DNA of 64,000 nucleotides, from assembly GCF_017814915.1 (NCBI RefSeq), contig NZ_JAGIPZ010000015.1:25980-89979 (forward strand). Reading direction: 5' to 3'. Source of the DNA: Herbaspirillum sp. LeCh32-8. Lineage in GTDB: Bacteria; Pseudomonadota; Gammaproteobacteria; Burkholderiales; Burkholderiaceae_D. The notes beneath the pieces were generated by a model. That model ran no database searches. It saw nothing but the letters and a program-made list of their open reading frames with translations, and was not told the origin of the DNA. The translations under genes were made by a program, and so were the position numbers. Shown one piece after another: positions 36,758-45,683 of the stretch (the stretch's first letter is position 1; every line of letters starts with the position of its first letter).

Positions 36758-37876
36758 TTATTCTTTGGCGCCCGGTGGCACATCAAGCTGGCTGCGGTAC
36801 CACTCGTGGAAGTGCTGCATGCCGTCTTCCATCGGCGACTGGTACGGGCCTACTTCACTGGTGCCGCGATCCATCAGTATACGACGACCGGCATCCATGC
36901 GCAGGGCGATCTCGTCGTCCTCGACGCAGGTCTCCATGTAGGCCGCGCGTTCAGCTTCGACCAGCTCGCGCTCGAACAGGGCGATCTCCTCCGGATAGTA
37001 GAACTCCACCACGTTGGTGGTCTTCTGCGGACCGTTGGGCCACAACGTCGACACCACCAGTACGTGCGGATACCACTCGACCATGATGTTGGGGTAGAGC
37101 GTTAGCCAGATGGCGCCGAACTTCGGTGGCGCGCCGTTGGAGAACTGCAGCAGCTTTTCCTGCCACTTGGCGTAGGTCGGCGAGCCGGACTTGATCAGGC
37201 CGTGGTTCACGCCCACGGTCTGCACGCTGTAGTCGCGGCCGAATTCCCACTTCAGGTCGGAGCACGAGACGAAGTTGCCCAGGCCGGGATGGAAGGGCTC
37301 GACGTGGTAGTCCTCCAGGTAGACCTCGATGAAAGTCTTCCAGTTGTAGTCGCACTGGTGCACTTCGGTGTGGTCGTACAGGTACCCGGAGAAATCCAGG
37401 TCGCGCGTGACGCCCAGGTTCTTCAGCTTGGCGGCGACATCGGCGCCGTTGCGCTCGAACAGCAGGCCGTTCCAGCTCTGCAGTTCAGTCTTGGACAGGT
37501 TCATGCACGGCGTTTCGCCGAAATGCGGCGCGCCGATGAGCTCGCCCTTGAGGTCATACGTCCAGCGGTGCAGCGGGCAGACGATGTTCTGGGCATTGCC
37601 GCGGCCGTCGAGCATCTTGGCCTGACGGTGGCGGCATACGTTGGAAACGAGTTCAATGCCTTGGGCATTGCGCACCAGCATGCGGCCTTCGTTTTCCCAC
37701 GGCAAGGTCGAGTAATCGCCGGCCTCCGGCACCATCAGCTCATGGCCGACGTAACGAGGTCCCTGCTGGAAGAGTTGCTGGAGTTCCCGCTGATAGAGCG
37801 GTTCGTCGAAATAGACGTTGACTGGAAGTTGCGCGTTTGAACGCGCCAATTTGGCAAAAGTAGCAAGATCGGACAT
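36758..37876 (-). CDS. Rieske [2Fe-2S] ring-hydroxylating oxygenase, alpha subunit-like
   Basis: The 372-residue protein has a Rieske centre CRHRQ and CPLHRWTYD and the mononuclear iron site YLEDYHVEPFHP. It belongs to the ring-hydroxylating oxygenase superfamily, but no beta subunit, ferredoxin or reductase is next to it. The position divergent from xseB-ispA-dxs is, as I recall, conserved in related genomes, which suggests a housekeeping rather than catabolic role. Start 37876 follows GGGGGCGG; an upstream extension of 58 codons is not family-like. Confidence 0.9.
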   Translation of the reverse strand: MSDLATFAKLARSNAQLPVNVYFDEPLYQRELQQLFQQGPRYVGHELMVPEAGDYSTLPWENEGRMLVRNAQGIELVSNVCRHRQAKMLDGRGNAQNIVCPLHRWTYDLKGELIGAPHFGETPCMNLSKTELQSWNGLLFERNGADVAAKLKNLGVTRDLDFSGYLYDHTEVHQCDYNWKTFIEVYLEDYHVEPFHPGLGNFVSCSDLKWEFGRDYSVQTVGVNHGLIKSGSPTYAKWQEKLLQFSNGAPPKFGAIWLTLYPNIMVEWYPHVLVVSTLWPNGPQKTTNVVEFYYPEEIALFERELVEAERAAYMETCVEDDEIALRMDAGRRILMDRGTSEVGPYQSPMEDGMQHFHEWYRSQLDVPPGAKE

Positions 37877-38142
37877 TTCCGCCCCCAAATTAATTTGCAC
37901 CAACCTAAGGAAGAAAATCCGCAAAAACCTATGTTCAAATAATATGAAGAGGAAATTTTGGACAGAACCGGGGATTCTACCGTAACTTGCACCCAAAGGG
38001 GCGGATTTTGTGATCAAAATGTCAGCATTTCTGCCGAATTTACGTGTCACGCCAGCTCGCGTCCGGCAAATCCCGTCCCGAATTGATTTTGGAAACGAAG
38101 GTTTGTTCTAAAATAGCGGGTTAGATTTTTTAATGGGTCGTT

Positions 38143-38412
38143 ATGCCTAGAACTTCGACTTCAGCCGCCGCCGCGTCTGGCGCCGCGCAGCCCGCCTCCT
38201 TCGAGCAAGCCATGCAGGAGCTGGAACAGCTCGTGGCGCAGATGGAAGCCGGCGAACTGCCGCTGGAAGCCTCCGTCGCCGCCTACAAGCGCGGCTCGGA
38301 ACTGGTGAAATTCTGCGCTGCCCAACTGGACAAGGTCGACAGCCAGGTCAAGGTGCTCGAAGGTGAGATGCTCAAGCCCTTCACCGCCGACAACGCCGGT
38401 GAGGACGACTGA
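38143..38412 (+). CDS. xseB: Exodeoxyribonuclease VII small subunit
   Basis: The 89-residue protein matches XseB: SFEQAMQELEQLVAQMEAGELPLEASVAAYKRGSELVKFC, with the usual short helical build. It binds XseA to cut single-stranded DNA. Its stop overlaps the ispA start by one base (TGATG). A TAAAAT -10-like box at 38109-38114 may be the operon promoter. Confidence 0.95.
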   Translation: MPRTSTSAAAASGAAQPASFEQAMQELEQLVAQMEAGELPLEASVAAYKRGSELVKFCAAQLDKVDSQVKVLEGEMLKPFTADNAGEDD

Positions 38413-39356
38413 TGAACGCGCAGATCCCGGCACAGGTTTCTTCCGCGCTGTCGTTCGCGGATTGGATGGCGCAGGTGCAGGCCGGCATGGAAGCCGTGCT
38501 GGACCGTTTCCTGGCGCCCGCCGCGGTGGCGCCCGCGCGCCTGCACGAGGCGATGCGCTATACCGCGCTGGACGGCGGCAAGCGAGTGCGTCCGCTGTTG
38601 GTGTACGCCGCCGGCGAAGTGTTCGACGCGCCGGCGGCGCTGCTTGATCGCGCCGCCGCTGCGCTGGAAATGATCCACGTGTATTCGCTGGTGCATGACG
38701 ACATGCCTTGCATGGACGACGACGCCCTGCGCCGCGGCAAGCCCACCGTGCATGTGAAGTACGACGAAGCCACCGCGCTGCTGGTGGGTGACGCGCTGCA
38801 GGCGCAGGCCTTCGCCACGCTGTCGGCGCCGGTCGATGCGGAGCTGGACGATGCGGCGGCCGACCTGCCTGCGCGCCAGCTGAGCATGCTGAACCTGCTG
38901 GCGCAAGCCGCCGGCTCGGTGGGCATGTGCGGCGGCCAGGCGATCGACCTGGCCAGCGTCGGCATGACGCTGTCGCTGGCCGAACTGGAACAGATGCATC
39001 GCCTGAAGACCGGTGCGCTGCTGCGCGCCGCGGTGATGCTGGGCGCGCTGGGCGGCAAGGCGCTGACGGCGCAGGAGCGCGCCGCGCTGGACGACTATGC
39101 GCACGCCATCGGCCTGGCCTTCCAGGTGGTCGACGACATCCTCGACGCCACCGCCGACTCGGCCACGCTGGGCAAGACGGCCGGCAAGGACGCGGCCGAC
39201 AACAAACCGACCTATGTGTCGATACTGGGTCTGGGCGAATCGCAGGCGCTGGCTGAGAAGCTGCGCGGCAATGCGCACCAGGCCCTGGCGCCGTTCGGCG
39301 ACAAGGCGCGCCGCCTGCGCGAGCTTGCCGACCTGATCGTGCAAAGAAAGGCATGA
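38412..39356 (+). CDS. ispA: Farnesyl diphosphate synthase (polyprenyl synthetase)
   Basis: The 314-residue enzyme joins isopentenyl and dimethylallyl diphosphates to farnesyl diphosphate. Both aspartate-rich motifs are present: DDMPCMDDD and DDILDATAD. GGKRVRPLLVY precedes the first, as usual. It overlaps xseB and lies 87 bp before dxs, the standard betaproteobacterial order. Confidence 0.95.
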   Translation: MNAQIPAQVSSALSFADWMAQVQAGMEAVLDRFLAPAAVAPARLHEAMRYTALDGGKRVRPLLVYAAGEVFDAPAALLDRAAAALEMIHVYSLVHDDMPCMDDDALRRGKPTVHVKYDEATALLVGDALQAQAFATLSAPVDAELDDAAADLPARQLSMLNLLAQAAGSVGMCGGQAIDLASVGMTLSLAELEQMHRLKTGALLRAAVMLGALGGKALTAQERAALDDYAHAIGLAFQVVDDILDATADSATLGKTAGKDAADNKPTYVSILGLGESQALAEKLRGNAHQALAPFGDKARRLRELADLIVQRKA

Positions 39357-39443
39357 AGCCAACCCTGGTTTTGCCGCATCCATCGCTGCTCAAAGCGCGC
39401 CGCGACACCAGGCCTTCAGACCCAATCAAACGGTAACAACAGC

Positions 39444-41309
39444 ATGCTGCTCAATACGATAAATGACCCGGCCGACCTGCGCCGCCTGCCTCGCCACCAA
39501 CTCAAGCCGCTGGCCGAAGAACTGCGCGGTTTCGTGCTGGACTCGGTCTCCAAGACCGGCGGCCACCTTTCGTCCAACCTGGGCACGGTCGAGCTGACCA
39601 TTGCGCTGCACTACGTGTTCAACACGCCCGACGACCGCATCGTCTGGGACGTGGGGCACCAGACCTATCCGCACAAGATCCTGACCGGCCGTCGCGACCG
39701 CATGGGCACGCTGCGCCAGCAGGACGGCATTTCCGGCTTCCCGCGCCGCGTCGAGAGCGAGTACGACACCTTCGGCACCGCGCATTCGTCGACCTCGATC
39801 TCGGCCGCGCTGGGCATGGCCCTGGCCGCCAAGACCCAGGGCTCGGACCGTCACGCCATCGCCGTGATCGGCGACGGCGCGATGACCGCCGGCATGGCCT
39901 TCGAGGCGCTCAACAACGCCGGCGTGCATGAAGACGTCAACCTGCTGGTGATCCTCAACGACAACGACATGTCGATCTCGCCGCCGGTGGGCGCGCTGAA
40001 CCGCTACCTGGCGCGCCTGATGTCGGGCAAGTTCTACGCCAAGGCGCGCGACGTCGGCAAGTCGGTGCTGCCCGGCCCGGTGCTGGAGCTGGCCAAGCGG
40101 CTGGAAGAGCACGCCAAGGGCATGGTGGTGCCGGCCACGATGTTCGAGGAGTTCGGCTTCAACTACATCGGCCCCATCGACGGCCACGACCTCGACTCGC
40201 TGATCCCCACGCTGCAGAACCTGAAGAACCTCAAGGGCCCGCAGTTCCTGCACGTGGTCACCAAGAAGGGCCAGGGTTACAAGCTGGCCGAGGCCGACCC
40301 GGTGCTGTACCACGGCCCCGGCAAGTTCAATCCCAGCGAAGGCATCAAGCCCAGCTCGGGCGGCAAGGTGACCTATACCCAGGTGTTCGGCGACTGGCTG
40401 TGCGACATGGCCGCCGCCGACGGCAAGCTGGTCGGCATCACCCCGGCCATGCGCGAAGGCTCGGGCATGGTCGGCTTCGAGAAGAAATTCCCCGAGCGCT
40501 ACTACGACGTCGGCATCGCCGAGCAGCATGCGGTGACTTTTGCCGCCGGCGTCGCCTGCGAAGGCATGAAGCCGGTGGTGGCGATCTATTCGACCTTCCT
40601 GCAGCGCGCCTACGATCAACTGATCCACGACGTGGCGCTGCAGAACCTGGACGTGACTTTCGCGCTGGATCGCGCCGGTCTGGTGGGCGCCGATGGCGCC
40701 ACGCATGCCGGCAACTACGATCTGGCCTTCCTGCGCTGTATCCCGAACATGGCCGTGCTGGCTGCCTCAGACGAGGACGAGTGCCGCAAGATGCTGTCCA
40801 CCGCCTATCAATATCAGGGCCCGGCCGCGGTGCGCTATCCGCGCGGCGCCGGTGTCGGCGCCGTCGTCGAGAAGGCGCTGGACGTGCTGCCTTGGGGTAA
40901 GGGTGAGATCCGCCGCCAGGGCCGCAGCGTCGCGATCCTGGCCTTCGGCACCATGGTCGCGCCGGCGCTGGGCGCGGGCGAAAAGCTCAACGCCACGGTC
41001 GCCAATATGCGCTTCATCAAGCCGCTGGATGTGGAGCTGGTCAAGCAACTGGCCGCCACCCACGATGCGCTGGTGACGGTGGAAGAGGGCTGCATCATGG
41101 GCGGCGCCGGCGCCGCCGTGTCGGAGGCGCTGGCCGCGGCCGGCATCGCCAAGCCGGTGCTGCACCTGGGCCTGCCCGACCGCTTCATCGACCACGGCGA
41201 CGCCGGCCAGCTGCTGGCGCAATGCGGCCTGGACGCCGCCGGCATCACCGAGTCCATCGTGCAGCGCTTCGGCAAGGACGAGCCGCGACTGGTGGTCAAC
41301 AACGCTTGA
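39444..41309 (+). CDS. dxs: 1-deoxy-D-xylulose-5-phosphate synthase
   Basis: The 621-residue thiamine diphosphate enzyme opens the non-mevalonate isoprenoid pathway. It has [21 protein letters not shown], the GDG-to-ND cofactor motif ([21 protein letters not shown] and LNDNDMSI), and the glutamate in [13 protein letters not shown]. It provides precursors used by neighbouring ispA. A terminator follows. Confidence 0.97.
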   Translation: MLLNTINDPADLRRLPRHQLKPLAEELRGFVLDSVSKTGGHLSSNLGTVELTIALHYVFNTPDDRIVWDVGHQTYPHKILTGRRDRMGTLRQQDGISGFPRRVESEYDTFGTAHSSTSISAALGMALAAKTQGSDRHAIAVIGDGAMTAGMAFEALNNAGVHEDVNLLVILNDNDMSISPPVGALNRYLARLMSGKFYAKARDVGKSVLPGPVLELAKRLEEHAKGMVVPATMFEEFGFNYIGPIDGHDLDSLIPTLQNLKNLKGPQFLHVVTKKGQGYKLAEADPVLYHGPGKFNPSEGIKPSSGGKVTYTQVFGDWLCDMAAADGKLVGITPAMREGSGMVGFEKKFPERYYDVGIAEQHAVTFAAGVACEGMKPVVAIYSTFLQRAYDQLIHDVALQNLDVTFALDRAGLVGADGATHAGNYDLAFLRCIPNMAVLAASDEDECRKMLSTAYQYQGPAAVRYPRGAGVGAVVEKALDVLPWGKGEIRRQGRSVAILAFGTMVAPALGAGEKLNATVANMRFIKPLDVELVKQLAATHDALVTVEEGCIMGGAGAAVSEALAAAGIAKPVLHLGLPDRFIDHGDAGQLLAQCGLDAAGITESIVQRFGKDEPRLVVNNA

Positions 41310-41331
41310 TGTCGCCTGAGCCGGCATCAAC

Positions 41332-41369
41332 AAAACGCCCTGCAGATCACCGATCGCGGGGCGTTTTTT
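41332..41369 (+). terminator. Terminator after dxs
   Basis: AAAACGCCCTGC pairs with GCGGGGCGTTTT (one wobble), followed by T residues. It lies between convergent genes. Confidence 0.8.
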
Positions 41370-41393
41370 ATTGTGCGGCGCTTGTTCTGTGGC

Positions 41394-41951
41394 CTAACGC
41401 TCGCGTCCCTTTTCCCACAGCACGTCCTGGCCGCCGGCCTCGCGGTTCAACACACGCGCCAGCACAAAACACAGATCGGACAGGCGATTCAGATATTGCC
41501 GCGCGGGTGCGTTGACGCCGCCGGCCTCCGCCTTTTCCAGCATCACCACGCTGCGCTCGGCGCGCCGGCAGACGGTGCGGCACACGTGCGCCAGCGCCGC
41601 CGTGCGCGAGCCGCCGGGCAGGATGAATTCCTTCAGCGGCGCCAGCGTGGCGTTGTACTTTTCCAGCAGCGCATCCAGCCGGGCGAGGTGGGCATCGGCC
41701 AGCACGGTATAGCCGGGAATGCAGAGCTCGCCACCCAGGTCGAACAGGTCGTGCTGGATCGAGACCAGCTCTTCGCGCAGCGCCGTCGGCAGGGCCTCGC
41801 ACAGCAACAGACCGAGCTGGGAGTTGAGTTCGTCGACATCGCCCAGCGCCTGGATGCGCAGGCTGTCCTTGCCGACGCGGCTGCCGTCGCCCAGGCCGGT
41901 GCTGCCGTCGTCGCCGGTGCGGGTGGCGATCTTGGAAAGGCGGTTGCCCAT
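41394..41951 (-). CDS. Cob(I)alamin adenosyltransferase, PduO type
   Basis: The 185-residue protein has TRTGDDGSTGLGDGSRVGKDSLR, the ATP-binding start of PduO-type adenosyltransferases, and FILPGGSRTAALAHVCRTVCRRAER. It makes adenosylcobalamin from cob(I)alamin and ATP. It is convergent with dxs and stands alone; no cobalamin synthesis genes are near, so it may serve corrinoid salvage. Confidence 0.93.
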   Translation of the reverse strand: MGNRLSKIATRTGDDGSTGLGDGSRVGKDSLRIQALGDVDELNSQLGLLLCEALPTALREELVSIQHDLFDLGGELCIPGYTVLADAHLARLDALLEKYNATLAPLKEFILPGGSRTAALAHVCRTVCRRAERSVVMLEKAEAGGVNAPARQYLNRLSDLCFVLARVLNREAGGQDVLWEKGRER

Positions 41952-42134
41952 GTGTTCTCCTTGGTGAAGTGGCGCAGCTTAAGCCGCGCGCGTGACGGGC
42001 GCAAGATGGCAGGCTTGCCATTGCAGCAAGCAAAAATGCGTAAAAGATTCACTTGATCTGGCGGGCAGTCCGAAAAGGCATCGGAGATTTGCCGGATCGA
42101 TTCGCCGCAAGAGAGTAAAATTCATCAGTTGAAT

Positions 42135-42151
42135 CAGTGGTCAGTCCACTG
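42135..42151. promoter_or_regulatory. Palindromic operator candidate before the D-lactate dehydrogenase gene
   Basis: CAGTGG-N5-CCACTG lies about 100 bp upstream of the start. Its core TGGTCAGTCCA is close to the TGGTC-N-GACCA operators of GntR/FadR-LldR regulators, as I recall them. The rest of 41952-42247 shows no gene. Confidence 0.45.
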
Positions 42152-42247
42152 GAGGAGCGGGGATGCTCTTCCGGACCACCATTTGCCAGCCGATATTGCG
42201 TTTGAATCTGCGCCAGACAGAACAAGCGAGATCCCCGAGAGAGACAC

Positions 42248-43663
42248 ATGAACCACATTGTTGATGCACAGAAACTGAAGAAGCCTGTCCCGCAGGCGCT
42301 GCTGGACGAGCTCAAGGCCCTGTTCGGCAACCGCCTGTCGACCTCCATGGCCATGCGTGAGCATCACGGCCGCGATGAATCCTCGTATGACCCGATGTTG
42401 CCCGACGCCGTGGTGTTCGCGCACACAACCGAGGAAGTCGCCGCCTTCGTCAAACTGTGCAGCCGCTTTGAAACCCCGATCATCCCCTACGGCGCAGGCA
42501 CCTCGCTGGAAGGCCATGTGCTGGCGCTGCAAGGCGGCATTACCATCGACCTGTCGCAGATGAACCATGTGCTGGCGGTCAACCCCGAAGACCTGACCGC
42601 CACCGTGCAGGCCGGCGTGACGCGCAAGCAGCTGAATCAGGAGATCAAGGACACCGGCCTGTTCTTCCCGATCGACCCGGGCGCCGACGCCTCGCTGGGC
42701 GGCATGGCCTCGACCCGCGCCTCCGGCACCAACGCCGTGCGCTATGGCACGATGAAGGAAAACACGCTGACCCTGACCGTGGTCACCGCCGACGGCAACA
42801 TCATCAAGACCGGCACCCGCGCCAAGAAATCCTCGGCCGGCTACGACCTGACACGCGTCTACGTCGGCAGCGAAGGCACCTTGGGCATCATCACCGAAGT
42901 CACGGTGCGCCTGTACCCGCAGCCGGAGGCGATCTCGGCCGCGATCTGCTCCTTCCCCAGCGTGGCCGATGCGGTCAACACCGTGATCCAGACCATCCAG
43001 GTCGGCGTGCCGCTGGCGCGCGTGGAGCTGCTCGATGAAAACGGCGTGCGCGCCATCAATGCCCACGACAAGCTGACCCTGCCGGTCAATCCGCTGTTGC
43101 TGTTCGAATTCCACGGCAGCGAGAACGGGGTGAAGGAACAGGCCGAGGTGGTGCAGGACATCGCCAACGACAACAACGCCACCGGCTTCGAATGGGCCAC
43201 CCGCCCGGAAGACCGTTCGCGCCTGTGGACCGCGCGCCACAACGCCTACTTCGCGCTGCTGCAGCTGCGCCCGGGCGGCCGCGCCATTTCCACCGACTGC
43301 TGCGTGCCGATCTCGCGCCTGGCCGAATGCGTGCTGGCGACCAAGGCCGACTGCGAAGAGCAGGGCCTGATCCACGCCATCATCGGTCACGTCGGCGACG
43401 GCAATTTCCACGTGCAGATGATGGTCGACCCCAACGATCCGGCCGACGTCGCGCGCGCCGAAGGCGTCAACGAACGCATGGTGGCGCGCGCCCTTTCCAT
43501 GGACGGCACCTGCACCGGCGAGCACGGGGTGGGCCTGCACAAGATGGATTTCCTGGTGCAGGAGCACGGCGACGGCGCGATTGCGGTGATGCGCGCCATC
43601 AAGCACGCGCTGGATCCGAAGAACATCATGAACCCCGGCAAGATCCTGCGCTGGGAACATTGA
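42248..43663 (+). CDS. FAD-linked oxidase, D-lactate dehydrogenase (cytochrome)-like
   Basis: The 471-residue flavoprotein has a PCMH/VAO FAD domain (IIPYGAGTSLEGHVLALQGGITIDLSQM, then DPGADASLGGMASTRASGTNAVRYG) and the metal-binding C-terminal GHVGDGNFH and GEHGVG. It resembles D-2-hydroxyacid oxidases such as Dld/LDHD, which pass electrons to cytochrome or quinone. Its end marker NPGKILRWEH is typical. The neighbouring LysR and the glcDEF operon suggest a hydroxy-acid oxidation locus. Confidence 0.9.
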   Translation: MNHIVDAQKLKKPVPQALLDELKALFGNRLSTSMAMREHHGRDESSYDPMLPDAVVFAHTTEEVAAFVKLCSRFETPIIPYGAGTSLEGHVLALQGGITIDLSQMNHVLAVNPEDLTATVQAGVTRKQLNQEIKDTGLFFPIDPGADASLGGMASTRASGTNAVRYGTMKENTLTLTVVTADGNIIKTGTRAKKSSAGYDLTRVYVGSEGTLGIITEVTVRLYPQPEAISAAICSFPSVADAVNTVIQTIQVGVPLARVELLDENGVRAINAHDKLTLPVNPLLLFEFHGSENGVKEQAEVVQDIANDNNATGFEWATRPEDRSRLWTARHNAYFALLQLRPGGRAISTDCCVPISRLAECVLATKADCEEQGLIHAIIGHVGDGNFHVQMMVDPNDPADVARAEGVNERMVARALSMDGTCTGEHGVGLHKMDFLVQEHGDGAIAVMRAIKHALDPKNIMNPGKILRWEH

Positions 43664-43782
43664 TCGGCCAGGCATGCCAGGCGTCGGCGGCAGTGCCGCC
43701 GGCATGAGTGCGAATTTTCGTCAGATTCATCTTCGTCACCCCGGGCGGCACCGCCCCGGGCAAGAGCAGCAGGAAACATCAC

Positions 43783-44673
43783 ATGGCCACCCGCCTTCCA
43801 CCCGTCCACGCCCTGTCCGCCTTCGAAGCGGCGGCCCGTCACAACTCCTTCGCCATCGCGGCCGAAGAACTCTGCATCACGCCATCGGCCCTGTCGCACC
43901 GCATCCGCCTGCTGGAGGAGTTCGTCGGCGAGCGCCTGTTCTATCGCGACGGCCGCTCCATCGGCTTGTCCGAATTCGGTCGCCGTTATCTCGACGTGGT
44001 GCGCTCGGCGCTGCGCACGCTGACCGACTTCCCGATGCCGCACCGCAACGCCGCGGTACAGCCCAAGATCAAGGTGATGCTGCCGCCGACCTTTGCGCGC
44101 CACCTGCTGATGCCGCGCATCGCCGACTTCACCCAGCGCCATCCCGAGATCGTGGTGGAGCTTTATCTGTCGGTGCCGCTGTACGACCTGTCGCTGTCGG
44201 AGAGCGACGTCGAGATCCGCTTCGGCGCCGGCAACTATCCCAACATCGTGACCGAGAAGCTGTTCGAGGAACCGGCCTTCGCCGTGGCCAGCCCGTCTTA
44301 CCTGAAGACGCTGCCGCCGATGAAGAGCCCGACCGACCTGCAGCACGCCAACCTGCTGCGCTCGGCGCTGGAGCCGTGGCAGCCTTGGTTCGAGGCGGCC
44401 GGCCTGAAGGACTGGACCGAGCCCTCCGCCGGCTTGCGCGTGGACGACCTCGGCCTGCTGCTGGAAGCGGTGCGCCACGGCTACGGCGTGGGCCTGACGC
44501 GCCAGCATTTCGCCGAGGAGCTGCTGGCTCGCGGCGAGATCGTCGAGCTGTTTGATGTGCGCTTGCGTACGCCGCCGCATGCTTATTACGTGGTGTATGA
44601 GCGCTCGGTGCGTGAGCGGCCGGAGGTGGATACGTTCATCAGCTGGATTCAGAACGCGTTCAGGAATATTTGA
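43783..44673 (+). CDS. LysR-family regulator, GcvA-like
   Basis: The 296-residue protein has the GcvA-type N-terminus LPPVHALSAFEAAARHNSFAIAAEELCITPSALSHRI and a substrate-binding effector domain. The start at 43783 follows AGCAGGAAA; a frame start 25 codons upstream covers a GC hairpin and is not supported. It lies between the D-lactate dehydrogenase gene and glcDEF, so it is a candidate regulator of either. Confidence 0.87.
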   Translation: MATRLPPVHALSAFEAAARHNSFAIAAEELCITPSALSHRIRLLEEFVGERLFYRDGRSIGLSEFGRRYLDVVRSALRTLTDFPMPHRNAAVQPKIKVMLPPTFARHLLMPRIADFTQRHPEIVVELYLSVPLYDLSLSESDVEIRFGAGNYPNIVTEKLFEEPAFAVASPSYLKTLPPMKSPTDLQHANLLRSALEPWQPWFEAAGLKDWTEPSAGLRVDDLGLLLEAVRHGYGVGLTRQHFAEELLARGEIVELFDVRLRTPPHAYYVVYERSVRERPEVDTFISWIQNAFRNI

Positions 44674-44722
44674 GCTGTTTTTTGGTGGTTGGATTGGGCT
44701 GAGTTGGGCTGGGCAGGGCAGG

Positions 44723-45180
44723 GTAGTCTGGTCTTGCTGCTTCTTGGTGCTTTGGCTTTGATGCTTGCTCTCTCCGGTCGGAGCGGAGTGCCGGGTGCGG
44801 CCCGGCAGCCGCTCACTTTCTTTGCTCCGCCAAAGAAAGTAAGCAAAGAAAGGCGGCCCCTAAGTGCCAGCCCCTTCGGGGTTCCCGTCGAAGCGCGCTG
44901 AAAAATGGGCAAGGCAAAGTCGTTGCGCTCCGGTTGCCTTGCTGATCCATTTTTCATCACGCTCCGCCGGCTGGCCCACAAGGGGAAACCCGTCCGGCTC
45001 GCCTGTGGCATCGCCTCTGCTCATCCTCGCCTTCGGCATTGCGCCGTCTCTTTCTCGCCTGCGGCATCGCGTTGTTTCTTCTTCGCCTTCGTCATCGCGC
45101 CGTCTCTTTCTCGCCTTTGGCCTCGTTTGCTTGCTGTTCACCTGCGGCTTCGATGTGGCGGCTCGCTATCTGATGTAACC
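44723..45180. repeat. Composite structured intergenic element, copy 1
   Basis: This stretch is similar over its length to 60869-61266. Landmarks in order are GCCGGG-N5-CCCGGC; the hairpin ACTTTCTTTG (44815-44824) with a CTCCGC loop and CAAAGAAAGT; a small CCCC-TTC-GGGG hairpin; and a long interrupted stem with GAAAAATGG (44900-44908) and CCATTTTTC (44947-44955), inside which AAGGCAA and TTGCCTT pair. It ends in repeated CTCGCCT-GGCATCG-like units and directly abuts a palindromic repeat at 45181. Open frames across it are not believed. It fills most of the gap 44674-45683. Confidence 0.8.
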
Positions 45181-45215
45181 CGTCGTTCCTGCGAAAGCAG
45201 GAACCCAGCGTCGTT
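45181..45215 (+). repeat. Palindromic intergenic repeat
   Basis: The unit CGTCGTTCCTGC-GAAA-GCAGGAACCCAGCG forms a hairpin and follows the structured element directly. Confidence 0.75.
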
Positions 45216-45301
45216 TCGCCGCCCAGCGGGCGGCTTTCCCGCATATATGCATGGGCGGGCGATGGCGACTTTCGTCATATTTCCACCTGCGCTAAACGCC
45301 A

Positions 45302-45328
45302 CTGGTTCCCTGCCTTCGCAGGGACGAC
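45302..45328 (-). repeat. Palindromic intergenic repeat, reverse orientation
   Basis: It has the same hairpin core as the copy at 45181, on the minus strand. Confidence 0.65.
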
Positions 45329-45374
45329 GCGTAGTGGGAGCTTGGGCGCACGAGGGACATCGGCCTCGGCTGTC

Positions 45375-45408
45375 CGTCGTTCCTGCGAAAGCAGAAACCC
45401 AGCCTCGT
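45375..45408 (+). repeat. Palindromic intergenic repeat
   Basis: It is a close copy of 45181-45215 with small changes. Two copies on one strand and one on the other flank the stretch before glcD. Confidence 0.7.
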
Positions 45409-45554
45409 GGCAGTGTCGTCGCCTCCAGCGCATGGAAAGGTCAGACCATCTTTCCCCGCTGAAAATAATTCATTCCCGCCAAAAATTCTTTTCAGTGCGC
45501 TGCCGCACAACATCCCGGCTTTGCACCCGCGAAAATTAGTTACACTGGAAGCTT

Positions 45555-45577
45555 GAAAAAAGCCCGTCAGAACGGGC
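45555..45577 (-). terminator. Minus-strand terminator in the glcD leader
   Basis: GCCCGT-CAGA-ACGGGC (45562-45577) has six A on its left, which gives a stem plus T-run when read leftward. No leftward gene lies before it. Confidence 0.6.
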
Positions 45578-45683
45578 CCAGAACAAGCGAGACAAGTACG
45601 AAAGAAAGCGGATGCAATCCGCTCGTTTTCAGCCTCCGGGCCGCTTTCCTATTCGCCCGCATAGCCCAACGCCGAGGTCCAGC

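Noticed and set aside
43685..43760. Two GC hairpins between the D-lactate dehydrogenase and LysR genes considered as terminators
   Set aside because: Neither is followed by a T-run; transcription may well continue into the LysR gene.
44860..45462. Small open frames in the structured element, and their counterparts at 60799-61742
   Set aside because: The two copies differ by insertions and deletions that shift frame, while the hairpins are preserved, so structure rather than protein is conserved.
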